This document shows positions 23,601-33,195 of a stretch of DNA of 64,000 nt, piece after piece. The first letter of the stretch is position 1; every line of letters starts with the position of its first letter. The notes under the pieces were generated by a model, which saw nothing but the letters and a program-made list of their open reading frames with translations, did not search any database and was not told where the DNA came from. The translations under genes and the position numbers were made by a program. The stretch comes from Marthasterias glacialis. Lineage: Eukaryota; Echinodermata; Asteroidea; Forcipulatida; Asteriidae. The DNA lies in contig OU452230.1 in NCBI GenBank assembly GCA_911728455.2, positions 1,166,300 to 1,230,299 of the forward strand, given 5' to 3'.

Positions 23601-26600
23601 ATAAATGAAGTTCATACCAGTACCAATCTTACATAGAAATAGCAATCTTCCGTAGAAATATTTCTGTCTGAAATAATGTCAAAGTCGAGAAAATAGAATT
23701 TGAAGACCCTGATTTTAATTTCTGTTGAAAGTAAGATCAATGTTTTCTCCTGACTCGGACGACGGATTGAGCTCAAATTTTCACAGGTTTGTTTTTTCAT
23801 GTAATGAATCACACAAAGTAAGAACACTGCACATTCAGTTTTACCAATCCTATATTATACTTTAAAAACAAATGATATTTATAAATCTCCTCTTAGTTGA
23901 TGTTGTTGTTGTTGTTGTTTTTTTTGTCCCCCTCTCAAACATGTCAAATAAAAACAGTTTATGTTTTAAATTGTTTAGATTTTTTGTTCCTTCCCATTTT
24001 GATTCTGGTCTGGTAAAAAAAACATTCTGGTCCACTAAAAATGTTGAGCTACATGCCGTGTTTGAGGCCTGTTGACCCATGCTTCATCAGTCTGAGTGTT
24101 ACCCTCGTTCCAGACTGGTAAAAGACTTCATTTACCCTTCAAAAAATATATTCTAAGCTGTACATGTACGTAAACAACATCAGCCCCCAACCCCCTTTCT
24201 GTGAACAAACAATAAAGAAAAACAATAAATACTACCTACTATATTATTTTTTAAAAAGTCTTAATAAAATTAAAAACTACAAACAAATTATCACTAAAAT
24301 AAAAAAAATACATTGTAAGGGAGACCACCAAAATTAGGGCTACATAGTTCAGTTGGTAGGATGCAGGCTTGTTAATCTGGAGGTCGCAGGTTCAAATCCC
24401 TTCAGTCATTTTTTCTTTGCTCACAAAGAATTGAATTAAAATTTACCCAGTCATGTTTCCTTTGGGTTTATTACTTGATATCAAAATTAAAAAATATAAA
24501 TACTTTACAAAGATAAAGACGCTGAAATTAAAAAAACTGGTTAAAACAAATTCAATGTCAAATGCATTAAAAGTTTTCTTTTACCATGTTTACCCGATAA
24601 TAAAAACAGTATACATTTCTACAATGTGCTTGTTTGTGCATGATTAAAATACTTTTTCCTGTTTATTTTTTTTGCAACCTCATACACTCCAAGTCAAAAA
24701 TGAAATCTAGATTGTACAATGTTCATTGTAAAAATATACTGAAAATGTTTGCCTCCATGCCCCTGGGGTTGATTTCACAAAGCACTAGGACTAGTCTTAT
24801 CTCGAGTTACATTAGGATGATTAACTAGTCCTAGGTCATAAGTCAGGACTAGTCCTAAGTTAGGACGAGTTTTGTGAAATCCACCCCAGGTCATTGGTAA
24901 ACCCAGAGCTCGAATTTGAGGTAAAAGTCCCCAGGACTGCCGGGCTTGTAGCTCAAAAAGTTTACTGCACCAGACTTTATTTTACAAGACCAGAATCTTC
25001 ATGAGAAAGAACTTTCTACAAAGTTTCAAATGGAAACTGTTTTTATAAGAGAAGATTTGTCTCATTTGTCTTGTGGGTAAGAATATTTTGATACTCAACA
25101 GAATTGAAAGATATTGATCAGATTCAAAGTCAACATTTTAAACATCATTTCTCATATTTCTTTTTGTCAAAGATATTACACAGTGAGGTATTATTATTCA
25201 ATTGAAGAACACAAGACCGCCAGACTTGTCCGTTTGTGAGTTTACTGGCCTGATGCTAAAATCACTGGCCTCAGGCCAGTGTAAAATTCCAGCCCTGAAA
25301 CCTTGTCCTAATGGTCTGATGGTACCCCTTTACGTTGAAAGTAGAAATTCAAATTTTTCTCGTAGAGGTTCCCTGTATTCATTAAGGAAAAAATGCCTCA
25401 AGTGCCCAATACAAGAACCAAGAACCAAGTTGCTAAGATAAGGCTTGTGTGTGGTACATGTACAATGTCAATGTGTAATGGTGTGGCACACGATATTTGC
25501 TCAAATATGTGTGAACATGTAGTGCATATTTGTACACACATCACTGGTGAAAATAATCCTGGTCACATGTTTGATAAATGTCATCAGTCACTTTCATTCG
25601 TTGTCTTAATCAGTGTGTACGTGACGTGTAGTACCATACCCAAACAAAATATCACAGCGTGGATAGATAGGTAAATAAACTAGTACAAAATATGCACAAA
25701 TTGAAATGTTAACATCTGGAATCGAATGCATGTGAAGTCGAGACAAGAAACACAATAAAGTGTTCCACTTTTCTACCGTCACATTAGCAGTTTTCCAATT
25801 GTTGTAACTTTATTTTAAGTACCTGAAACCAAGAGACCGCAACAGCTCTTTTATTATTATTATATATTTCTGGTAATGAAACCAAGGATGCCTCATAAGT
25901 GAACTTAATCACTGTAGCTCTCAAGCCTGAGGAAACCTGTAGATAAGGGTGCTTGCTATCTGAACCAGAAACACCGGGGTAAACCCCTACTCTTCCACGA
26001 TAAGTGTACTGGGTTCTTTTACGTGCACTACCCATCCTAGTACACGGGACCTACGGCTTAATGTCCCATCCATAGGACAAACCAATTATGGTAAAGTATC
26101 TTGCTCAAGGACACAAGTGCCGCAACCGGGATTCGAACCCACACTCTGCTGCCAACAACACCACAACTTGAGTCCGGTGATCTTAACCGCTCGGCCACGA
26201 CACTCCTATCGAAAGAGATTTTTGGGTTGTGCCACCACTAGTTATAGTTACTCCTTAATTTTGTCCAAGTATTTGGATGAAACCATAAAAAAGAGTGTGC
26301 ATTTGATGGATTTGGGACAGTGTCAGAACACTTGCCAGTAGGAGGGATTAGTGATTGTAAAATATTTGTCCTGATCCAAAGTGAATATGATGGGAAAAAA
26401 CAAAACATATTTATAACAGAAATTAAAACTGACATAGAGTACATTCATACATTGCCTACTGATATATTGTAACTCACGTACATTGCACGAAATGTAGGCC
26501 CTACATGAAACGTATGGTACATGTAAAGTACAAGTAGGCATACATTACATGTATGTATGGCAAATCAGATCTGGTTTAACCTTGAGCAAACAATGAACTC

Positions 26601-28012
26601 TATTCCAAACCCTTTTCAAACCTGAGTCAGTGAATAGCAACTCATGGTCACTACACAATTAACAATGACTGACAATAAACCACACACGTGTACTCTTTAG
26701 TAAGCCCTATAAGTGTTAGAATATGACGTACATTTTTGTGGGCTTTCTCACACCAAATTGACCTTTAAAAAATTGACCTGGAAGTGGATTTTCCACCAAT
26801 TTTAGTATTCTCCCAATAATGTCAACAGGTGACTCGTGACCATTCAATATCATCCTTCAATATGATATCATCTGGTGAAAGCACTACATAACACACAGTC
26901 AACCCTCCTACTGTCTGACCATTCAATATCATCCACTTCACGGTTTTGAATGATAAATAAACCAACGGGAGGAACAAAACACTATGCCAGCCTACAATAT
27001 TATGTGGTGATTGCACTACACAGTACATAGTCAACCATCTGTCTGACTATTCAATCAAGCTGCAGTTTTAAATGATATATAAAGTCCCTATTCTTCATTC
27101 TGCAATATTACATGTATGTGGTGAATGCATCTACACCAACAGAACACCCATCTATTGGTCAACTTGTTGGGGAAATCAGATCAGATGCAGGCCTTTCTTG
27201 TTTTTAGGCAAGGCAGTTTTCCCTCTGGACATATCTCTGTGAGGAAAATCTAAATTTCTATTGGAACATTTCAAGGGGCATCAAGATCAAGGTAATGACC
27301 AGGAGCACGGAGGTGATTGCCTCTGTTGTCACAGTTACCATGCCTTTGGAAATGTTACAAAGAACATTAAGAATTTAGAAGGGTTCTAAACATTTCCAAC
27401 AGACACTTCAGAAAGTGTTATTTTTGGGTTGCCAAGATTCAGATTTTCTATAGATTTTGTCCAAATTGCTACTTAAATTTATGTAAATGAAAGTTACAAT
27501 AGAGTGTCCAATTTAAACACTACATAGCAGGTCTTAATCTTAACCGAGGCCACCGAGGCCATTGGCCTCATGCTCTGTCGAGTTGGCCAGCATGCCCTTC
27601 AGAAAAATTGCACTGTCACTACCAACTTGGCCAGCATGCCCTTGTACAATTTCTCTGATTTGGCCAGCAAAGGCCTGCCCCCGTTTTTCCTAAGATCGAG
27701 GCCTGACATAGTACATAAAACTATTTGTGTGCATATTTTCATGCCCAACAAAAACAGTGACACACTCTTGACTACCAGCAGGTGCTGTACATGTATTTCA
27801 AGACCATTGCGTTTACACACAAGTGCCCCACTCCTCCCGAGTTTCCCCGGCACACAGAAAATTACTTATTTACAGACATTTACTGTACCTGTGAACATTG
27901 GAATGAACAAATAAAAAGCTACGCAATGAGTACCTGCAAGGAGATCTTGGGCCAGGCCTGGTTCAGCTCCAGTCACCTCCACAAACTGTGCAAGGATCGA
28001 TCTCCGATCCAT
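7225..28012 (-). CDS. OTUD7: OTUD7 (Cezanne-type) OTU deubiquitinase, 8 coding exons
   Basis: Complete ortholog of vertebrate OTUD7A/OTUD7B, a cysteine protease that trims ubiquitin chains; OTUD7B prefers K11 linkages and acts in NF-kB and cell-cycle control. Coding exons on the minus strand: 27934-28012, 18547-18969, 15549-15773, 14377-14475, 13586-13722, 10680-10780, 9567-9913 and 7225-8696. All introns are GT-AG and phases close exactly (2883 nt, 960 aa plus stop). Domains in order: UBA-like region (about 1-45), Q/S/T-rich linker, OTU domain (about 215-480) with catalytic Cys268 in [11 protein letters not shown] and His445 in DTAHFSAL, a helical segment near [20 protein letters not shown], a long P/Q/S-rich region, and a C-terminal A20-type zinc finger with Cys928, 933, 945 and 948. 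The start ATG has a stop nine codons upstream in frame. Length is slightly above human OTUD7A and OTUD7B. A vs B cannot be assigned; invertebrates usually have one gene. Confidence 0.96.
9057..9400 (+). repeat. tRNA-headed SINE, family A (long-body form)
   Basis: Contains A box TGGCCGAGCGGTCTAGCGC and B box GTGGGTTCGAGTCCCA, then a body with ACACTTAACCATTATTGCTT, AAAGAACCCAGTACACTT and a tail near CCTTGTAAAACTTGACAAGG. It shares the same body with the inverted copy at 57708-58013. It lies in OTUD7 intron 7, antisense to the gene. Confidence 0.8.
9567..9913 (-). CDS. OTUD7: OTUD7 exon 7: catalytic histidine
   Basis: Encodes [34 protein letters not shown] and [15 protein letters not shown], the most conserved OTUD7 block. 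The catalytic His is in DTAHF. The acceptor follows AACAGCAG. Confidence 0.95.
10680..10780 (-). CDS. OTUD7: OTUD7 exon 6
   Basis: Encodes [20 protein letters not shown] followed by [13 protein letters not shown], aligning with vertebrate SGLVYTEDEWQKEWNELIKL. The donor leaves two bases that join the first base of exon 7. Confidence 0.94.
11698..11877. repeat. AGGCCTG-ended repeat
   Basis: Bounded by GCAGGCCTGA and TTTCAGGCCTG, with an internal palindromic GAGGCAATTGCCTC. Related copies lie at 27186-27345, 33893-34066 and 41680-41775. Non-coding; probably a MITE. Confidence 0.55.
12300..13140 (+). repeat. Dispersed repeat R1, interrupted by a MITE
   Basis: The left part (GACCAGAATCAAAATGAG, then CTCAACAGAATTGAAAGA) and the right part (AACACAAGACTGTCGGACTT, then ATCACTGGCCTCAGGCCTG) match the continuous copy at 24910-25295 and, inverted, 23405-24080. 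The MITE at 12559-13012 separates the halves. Confidence 0.7.
12559..13012 (+). mobile_element. MITE-1 copy (TAAAGGGCCCATGAA ends)
   Basis: A 454-bp non-coding element with terminal inverted repeats TAAAGGGCCCATGAA and TTCATGGGACCTTTA. A second copy lies inverted at 55911-56357 with high identity across the whole body. No target duplication is obvious beyond a possible TA. Its short open frames are repeat sequence, not genes. Confidence 0.75.
13586..13722 (-). CDS. OTUD7: OTUD7 exon 5: OTU helices
   Basis: Encodes [16 protein letters not shown], then [18 protein letters not shown]. Both are hallmark OTUD7 segments following the catalytic Cys. Flanked by TTCAG acceptor and GTAAGT donor. Confidence 0.95.
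13793..14046 (+). mobile_element. MITE-2 copy 1, foldback with 9-bp TSD
   Basis: A 254-bp element whose ends AAAGATTATAGAGCGCC and GGCGCTCTATAATCTTTG form a TIR of over 30 bp. An inner pair around GCCATTTCGGCAAGTGA extends the pairing. Flanking 9-mers CTGGGTATC and TTGGGAATC agree at 7 of 9 positions. The copy at 48705-48952 is inverted. Long TIRs with 9-bp duplications are typical of Mutator-like elements; that assignment is inference. Confidence 0.75.
14377..14475 (-). CDS. OTUD7: OTUD7 exon 4: catalytic cysteine
   Basis: A short exon of 99 nt encoding [20 protein letters not shown] followed by [12 protein letters not shown]. Asp265 and Cys268 of the OTU active-site loop are intact, so the enzyme should be active. 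Confidence 0.95.
14640..15240. repeat. Inverted pair of hairpin-motif repeats
   Basis: A unit at about 14640-14830 (CTGAAGATGAACAGAGTATA, later CCACTCCTCCCAAAAGAGAT) recurs inverted at about 14993-15150. A third, degenerate unit follows at 15155-15240. It is related to the element at 6197-6483. It lies in OTUD7 intron 3. Confidence 0.6.
15549..15773 (-). CDS. OTUD7: OTUD7 exon 3: pre-OTU segment
   Basis: Encodes [18 protein letters not shown], then a charged His-rich stretch, then the family signature [20 protein letters not shown] and LEHAG. The last codon is completed by exon 4. It matches vertebrate KRLSRGISHAS and FQLPDLTVYNEDFRSFIERD. Confidence 0.93.
16650..16887 (+). repeat. 79-bp tandem repeat, three copies
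   Basis: Three nearly identical units start at 16661, 16739 and 16818 (ACATCACACATGTTTCATAA through AGGATCTAACAAATTCCAGC). It lies in OTUD7 intron 2. The near identity of the units implies recent amplification. Confidence 0.9.
16963..17125. repeat. MITE-like inverted repeat (AGCCTGGTTCAT ends)
   Basis: The ends AAAGCCTGGTTCATCATG and GTTGAACCAGGCATTA are inverted, with further matched segments such as ATGCGAATTCA and TTCGCATTCG. A half copy is visible near 45400 (AAAGGCTGGTTCATACATGG). Confidence 0.5.
17464..17622. repeat. Hairpin MITE in OTUD7 intron 2
   Basis: Two arms of about 70 bp (ATTGAGTGGCTCAGAGTGGA, and ending AAAGCCACTCAATAATTG) flank a 12-bp spacer CCAAGGCGAAGG. Pairing is imperfect but extends through most of both arms. 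Confidence 0.65.
18547..18969 (-). CDS. OTUD7: OTUD7 exon 2: rest of UBA and Q/S/T linker
   Basis: Opens with [16 protein letters not shown], the counterpart of GKNWDLTAALSDFEQL in vertebrates. It then runs into about 110 residues rich in Gln, Thr, Ser and Pro, ending with an acidic/serine segment and a basic stretch. The linker is low in complexity and looks lineage-specific. It is separated from exon 1 by a 9-kb intron full of repeats. Confidence 0.92.
19114..19325. mobile_element. TIR element (CAGTGGCGTAGCCATGG end)
   Basis: Begins CAGTGGCGTAGCCATGG and ends near GCAATGCCGCTG, with long C runs inside. A partial relative lies at 35915-36080 (ending CCATGGCTACACTGCTG). These ends are common on non-autonomous DNA elements in invertebrates. 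Non-coding. Confidence 0.55.
19817..19975 (+). repeat. 44-bp tandem repeat (ACTTGGCCAGCATGCCCTTC)
   Basis: Three full units and one partial unit start at 19817, 19861, 19905 and 19949. They sit between the block ATCTTAACCGAGGCCACCGA and the block TTCTCTGATTTGGCCAGC. The same frame with only two units occurs at 27540-27710, so the array is a polymorphic segment inside a dispersed repeat. Confidence 0.85.
20870..21790. repeat. Stretch with repeated TGACGTCA/TGATGTCATCA dyads
   Basis: Dyads occur near 20887 (ACGTCATGATGACATCATCA), 21020 (TGACGTCATCAAAATTC), 21383 (TGACGTCATGATGATGTCAT) and 21760 (GATGATGTCATGATGACGCC), with related AT-rich sequence between them. They resemble CRE sites, but their regular spacing in a low-complexity block suggests decayed repeat units. 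Confidence 0.5.
23405..24080 (-). repeat. Dispersed repeat R1, inverted copy
   Basis: The minus strand carries the R1 landmarks: AGACCAGAATCAAAATGGG near 24000 and the CTGGCCTGAGGC block near 23410-23430. It is longer and more diverged than the copy at 24910-25295, with extra sequence in the middle. Confidence 0.55.
24318..24485 (+). repeat. tRNA-headed SINE, family B
   Basis: Head GTTCAGTTGGTAGGATGCAG, B box GAGGTCGCAGGTTCAAATCC and the same AT-rich tail as the copy at 415-590. Confidence 0.75.
24763..24889. mobile_element. MITE-3 copy (GATTTCACAAA ends)
   Basis: A 127-bp palindromic element from CTGGGGTTGATTTCACAAA to TTTGTGAAATCCACCCCAG, with inner GGACTAGTCC repeats. The same family occurs at 40734-41037 (internally expanded) and a diverged form at 37835-37982. 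Confidence 0.8.
24910..25295 (+). repeat. Dispersed repeat R1, uninterrupted copy
   Basis: Matches 12300-12558 joined to 13013-13140, without the MITE. It ends in a strong inner palindrome, CACTGGCCTCAGGCCAGTG. Confidence 0.7.
25851..26205 (-). repeat. tRNA-headed SINE, family A (second body)
   Basis: Inverted copy with head CGGCCACGACAC and B box GGGATTCGAACCCACACTCT (plus-strand reading). The 3' body contains TCTGGTAATGAAACCAAGGA. It is nearly identical to 46322-46683. Confidence 0.85.
26825..27170 (+). repeat. Diverged tandem repeat, about three units
   Basis: Units of roughly 100-130 bp share ATTCAATATCATCC, GGTGAAAGCACTACATAACA or its variant, and AGTCAACC followed by CTGTCTGACCATTC. 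Divergence is high, so boundaries are approximate. Confidence 0.5.
27186..27345. repeat. AGGCCTG-family repeat, partial
   Basis: Shares AACATTTCAAGGGGCATCAA and the GAGGTGATTGCCTCTGTTG segment with the copy at 11698-11877. Confidence 0.45.
27540..27710 (+). repeat. Dispersed repeat with two 44-bp units
   Basis: The same flanks as the array at 19817-19975 (ATCTTAACCGAGGCCACCGA, and CTAAGATCGAGGCCTG at the far end) enclose only two TTGGCCAGCATGCCCTT units. It lies just downstream of OTUD7 exon 1 in intron 1. Confidence 0.8.
27934..28012 (-). CDS. OTUD7: OTUD7 exon 1: start codon and first half of UBA
   Basis: Encodes [19 protein letters not shown] and onward to GLAQDLLAG, aligning with the vertebrate N-terminus that contains [18 protein letters not shown]. 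The ATG lies in CAGCCATGG, a good initiation context. The donor after GCAG leaves one base that completes Gly with exon 2. A non-coding 5' exon may exist upstream. Confidence 0.93.
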
Positions 28013-30979
28013 GGCTGTCCAATAGAATGAATCAATCTAATGAATTCATACACAGATGCAACGTCACGTACAAAGCACTCCGATGATGAGATGGTGTCCT
28101 GACTGGGAGGGGAGGGCCTTGACAAACCAACATCCAGCCTCTCTCATGTCACTTGATCGTCTAGCTGATCGTCAAATTGTGTCTGTGTATCAGTTTTCCC
28201 ACTTTAGGTGCTGTATTTCATTAAGAAATCAGCTGGCTGTGGAAATGAAGGAGAATTTTGTAATCATTCAAGGTCTAAGAAATGCATCAACTGCACTGAA
28301 GACGATAAGTAATCCAACTGAAGTTTGATTTTAAAGACTCCAGTTGAGAATAATTTGTAGGACCGAGTGCTGGAGGGTAGGGGGAGGGCTTTATCAGGAC
28401 TGGAGTTTGACAAAGGCCATTCCCTCTTTTTGCCCTGTTTTATTTTTTCAAAGATACTTAAAAGTTGTTAGTGCCGTACTTTAACTTTTAGAAAAGAAAT
28501 TTCAAGCCTATTTGATATTAGTCATCAAAATTAGTGTATTTATGTTATTATTATTATTGTATACATTTTATTTACCAGGTGGAAATCTAATTTTAAAAGT
28601 ATAATACTGTACTGTAATATGTATACAACTCATTTCTAAGCATTTGAAAAATTTGTCTGGTTGTTACAAAAAATACAATAATGCATAATTTGCCTTTTTC
28701 GCAATTTTGAAGTTGCAATTTAAAAATTTCCCCTAAAACTGAAACAAAGAACATCAATTATAACATGATTTTGGTAAACAAATCCAGTGCTGCATTCTCT
28801 TTTATTTAGCGATCACAATTTGTGAGCACTGAAAAAAAAAAAAAAATCTGCTTCAATCACCGAGCAACAGTGTGCACATGATATGTACACTGTACACTGG
28901 TTGCAAGGAGTTCCAGATTTAGAACACCAAATTAACCTCGATCAGTGTTAGTAAGTTAATAAGTGACTGCTCAAAGTTGGCATTAAAAATAACGTAATCC
29001 ACAACCCACTCGCACCAATTACTGAGGGTGTCCCTTGTTTCGCCATACCTGTGTACTTATTACACATGTAGGTCCAACTGTAGAAATGCATTGAACAGGT
29101 CCGTATGTTTTAAAGCTTTTTTTTCTCATTCAATTTGAAAGTATTTTAGGTCTATATTATAAATACACAATACACGTAATGCACAGGGTGAAGGGGGCAC
29201 TCCAGTCAACACAATGTTAACAATGTTAACAATGTCAAATTCTCATTTCTATTTGCTCAACAAAAGTAAAAGTGTCCAATTTAGTTTGTCAATGGTGCTG
29301 TTCAAATGTCTTACCATGTTTAAATGAATCAATTTGATCTGTGTATTTACATGTATTTATAAGTATGCGGGGGGGGGGGGGGGGGGGAACCTCAATTTTT
29401 AAGGAGAAAGGGGTTCAGATTGCTCTCCCACCACTCCTTAACCAAGGAGTGCAAAAAATAGCACTCCTTAAAATTTAAAGTGGATTAAAGCAAAATTGTA
29501 ATACCAGAGTCTTATAGAATAGAATAGAATTTCTAGAAAGGATTATTTGCATTTTTGTGTTGTTTTACACAGGTTTTTTTTGTGTGCAATTATAACTTGT
29601 CTTTTCTGGTCATGTTTCTTGCTTTGGAGCGTACACTGTAAATTACTCTTTGGAAGTAAATTTTCTTCTTTTACTATGTACTTTGTTAGTGGATAATATT
29701 ATGCAATGAATGAAAATGAAATTAAAATGATTCCCTAACTACTGCACCTCAACCAATGCAAATGGTGCATCATTTAGTCACTACCGTATGAATACACGTG
29801 TGCTTTTTTAATTTACAGCTTTACGGCCAATGTAGTCTCTGTGACTACATTATGTACAGTAGATCAATATTCCCAGGGTTTATGAAGAAAAACAAAACAA
29901 AACAAACCTCCAGACTGATCATGACAACTCTTCAGTCTAAAACAAAGCTTATCCAATACATTTTATAATTATTATTATTATCAGTCTCGTCCAAGATTGA
30001 TTTACAGCTTCTATTTCCAACAAGTACTCCAGTAGTTTGTGCAACCTGTCTCTTCATTAATGACCAAGACCATTCTTGTCTTACACTCCTGTCACTACTG
30101 TTTATACAGTAGTGGGTGTCACTAAGCTTAACGAAGCATAAGGGTGTTTAGAGTTACAGACTACTGACGAAAGGTAGTTCAGCAAGGTTTTATCACTGAT
30201 TCTTCAAATTGTTAGTGAGAATTTACATTAGCCATGTTTAAACAGTCAGTCTATTGACTATTCCGTAATTGATTGAATGATGGGATTATTGGCTGCCCAA
30301 ACAAAAATAAAATTTAGCGCTGCATATAATAAAAAATAAAAAGTAACGCTGCATGTTATAAAAAGTCACTGTCATGGATGATAAATTTACATTTACACAA
30401 CAAAGTCATTACCAGGTCCCAGGAGACTATAAACAAGATTTAAGTAGAGTAGACGGTTTGCATGCATCGCATGAACCAGACATTACACATGATACTGTAG
30501 GTTAATACCCCCCATGCCATGAATAGTACTGACACTATGATTTTGAAATTATATCAATACGTGTAGGGTTAGCACATTTGTTTCCAAACTACACGTAAAC
30601 AGTTATTTTTAGTTCATTACAGAATGCAAATATGAAAAATGCAAAGGCACAGTGTACTAATTATAATTTGTATGGATGGGAGCGCCTTGGAAATGGAGAA
30701 AAGAACAAGTTGATAAATTAATCAAGAATTAAGACCATGAACATTTCAAAGAAATTGCAGGGTAAAAAATCATAGGGCTAACAAAATATACTACACATTT
30801 TAATAGCATATAAAGTTCAAAAGTTTAACATGACATAATACTCAAAGAGTAAAAATTGATCATGTGTATTCCTCGTGGAACCGGTTTCCGATCGGATAAC
30901 AGGAAAATTGTTCAGAAACAAAACCTAAATGAAAATTTTCAAAACCATCTGACCCAAATTTTCACAAGACACTTTTAGT

Positions 30980-31215
30980 CAGTGGCGGCACCAGATCTGC
31001 TAATCTGGGGGGGGGGGCAAGAGGGGGGCAAACTTAACTTTAGGGGGGGGGCAAAAAAAAATATTTAAGTGTAATTTTGTACTGCTGAAAAGCAGTTAAA
31101 CTCAATTTCGGACATAGGTGAAAAATTGAGGCGGGAACTGGGGGGGGGGGGGGGGCAAAAAAAATAACTGGGGGCATTTGCCCCCCTTAACGCCCCCCTC
31201 CCCCGTAGTGCCGCT
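30980..31215. mobile_element. TIR element (CAGTGGCGGCACCAG end)
   Basis: Starts CAGTGGCGGCACCAG and ends with GTAGTGCCGCTGCTG. It contains four G/C runs of seven to fifteen bases. Non-coding, probably a non-autonomous DNA element related in style to those at 1677 and 19114. Confidence 0.5.
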
Positions 31216-31789
31216 GCTGCTTTTAGTTCATAACCTGTTGAAATCCTGGAAGTTGAAGTCTTACGTTTTAAAAGATGGTCCGCCATCTACATGCGGTGTA
31301 CAGGCAGCATGACGTTTCCGATCAATTCATTAAGACTTTTTTTTATTTTTTACACCAAGAAAAGGTAATACTAAAACATTTAATTGCTGAGTCATTTTTT
31401 AATCATAAAAGAAAAATGTTCTTATTTTTGGGGGATGAAAAACAAAATGCCGTCAGCGGGAATTCATACATGGAGCGTCGTGTTGGTTAATAAGTGGGAA
31501 CGATTCTACTGACTGGGCTAGGCCGCAAAGGAAACAAATTCCTGTAATTTAATGTGTTATTGATATAATTATATTAATGTAAGCTACTCGCATACACATC
31601 AAAGAGGGCGCTATATGATCTGCGGGCTAAATAGCATTTATTAAAACTCAGGCCCACCAAGCCGGTGCCACCAATATCCACTAAAGACTAAGGCTTAACC
31701 CTTCCTTTTGTAGTACCAATCCACTTCTTGATTGGCACTATTTGTTTATGGATGGGGCTACAACGTGTATCCAATCACAATGTACGGCT

Positions 31790-31885
31790 AAAATGGCGTA
31801 TCCGGCTGCCACTTTTTCTCCCTTAATTTAGGTCAAATTATATCCTTACCTGTCCAGAAAAAGTTAACAGAATTTAACAGAGAGG
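31790..31885 (-). repeat. Repeat fragment R2, unoccupied site
   Basis: The minus strand reads TTTCTGGACAGGTAAGGATA, then TAATTTGACCTAAATTAAGG, then GAGAAAAAGTGGCAG. The same sequence flanks the large palindrome at 61019-61749, split at TAATTTGACCTA. This copy is therefore an empty site. Confidence 0.75.
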
Positions 31886-32876
31886 AACAGGCACTTTGAA
31901 CGATAAAAAAGTGTCAAAATCCTGAAAAAAAACCCCATTTCCACGTCTTCGTTGGGCTTGACAACGCTACTCGTTCAACGCCATTTTAATTCCTTTGGGC
32001 ATGAATGCGCGAAAGTGTCGTTCGCACGATGAAATGTGTGCTTGATTTTTTTTTTTTTAAGGTAAATAATGAGCGTTTTTGCAAGCTATTCCCCATAGGA
32101 ATACCAAAAAAGGGAAATAAAGCCCAACATCCATTAAAAAATCTGAAAAATCCCTTGAAAAGTGGCAGTTGGATATGGAAACTTTTCCCTTAGACTTTTA
32201 CTAATATTTCGTTTAGTATTCATATTGGGCATGTTGGGCATTGGTACACACTACATCATGTACACCATAAGTACGACTCGAGTGACTGTCATTGGCAAGG
32301 CCGTGTGCTGTGTATGGTGGTTCCGCATGCAGTCAACAACAAAACGGAAAAGTTAAAAAGGTGCGACATGATTTATTTAAGTTTATCAACTAATGTAACT
32401 TACACACTTGCTCAGGAAAGTTGTCAATGCTTTTACTCTTGTACTCTATAAGGCATGGAGAAATTCAGGCTTAGCCCCATGACCCAAAAACTGACATTTA
32501 GACACAAAATACCGTATTTCAATCCTGGATAGAAATGAACTCCGAAGTCCAACTTCCAAGTCATGTTATGCATTGAGCCATCTGCCGCCGCTTGGTGGCG
32601 GTAGACTGGTGACATTGTCCAGCAGCCGTCGTCTGCAAGAAGTGTGTGACTAGCGTTACATCTTCTTGTTTTGATTGTACGTATTAATTAATACTCATTT
32701 TAAAAATTGTGTTGTGCCATGCGCTTTACGTCTCGGGTAGTAAGGTTGAGTTATGGTGAAAACAAATGTGGGATAAGAGTTCTAAAGATTGATCATCAGT
32801 CATCATTTTTAAGTCCGGAGACGGAGTGAAGTTCCATCATCCCTCATGTCCCTATGCTATATAGGTAAGCATACAC

Positions 32877-32966
32877 CTAGACCCAGTAACTGGGGCGCTG
32901 TACTCCTTTTGACAGATAATGTCAAAATTTTTAAAAAAGGAGTACAGCGCCCCAGTTACTGGGTCT
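32877..32966. mobile_element. 90-bp palindromic MITE with 9-bp TSD
   Basis: Arms of about 36 bp (CTAGACCCAGTAACTGGGGC; inverse CCCCAGTTACTGGGTCT) surround an AT-rich loop. AGCATACAC occurs directly on both sides (32868-32876 and 32967-32975). The TSD length equals that of MITE-2. Confidence 0.85.
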
Positions 32967-33195
32967 AGCATACACCGTAACTCACTGACATTCATGACAT
33001 TGTACTGTACATCATGTACATAATAGCATAGTCATTGATGGAGGCAGTAATACTATATTAGTAGTACTGTGTTACTGTTAGGGTTAGTTACTAAATACTG
33101 CCGATATCAAGTAGCTACAGTACTACTACACTAGTGTATCAGTGATCAGTCACTTACAATTGAAGTACGAGTGTATTAGCATGACTTAGTACCAA

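Larger units (their letters stand above)
18970..27933 (-). other. OTUD7 intron 1
   Basis: A 9-kb intron with no recognisable exon. It contains the TIR element at 19114, the 44-bp tandem units, a TGACGTCA-rich stretch, R1 copies, SINEs at 24318 and 25851 and the inverted repeat at 24763. The remainder is AT-rich with scattered ATGTACAT palindromes and shows nothing else I can name. Confidence 0.8.

Noticed and set aside
28056-28328. 90-codon open frame upstream of OTUD7
   Set aside because: No similarity to a known family, opposite strand to the OTUD7 5' end, and typical length for chance frames.
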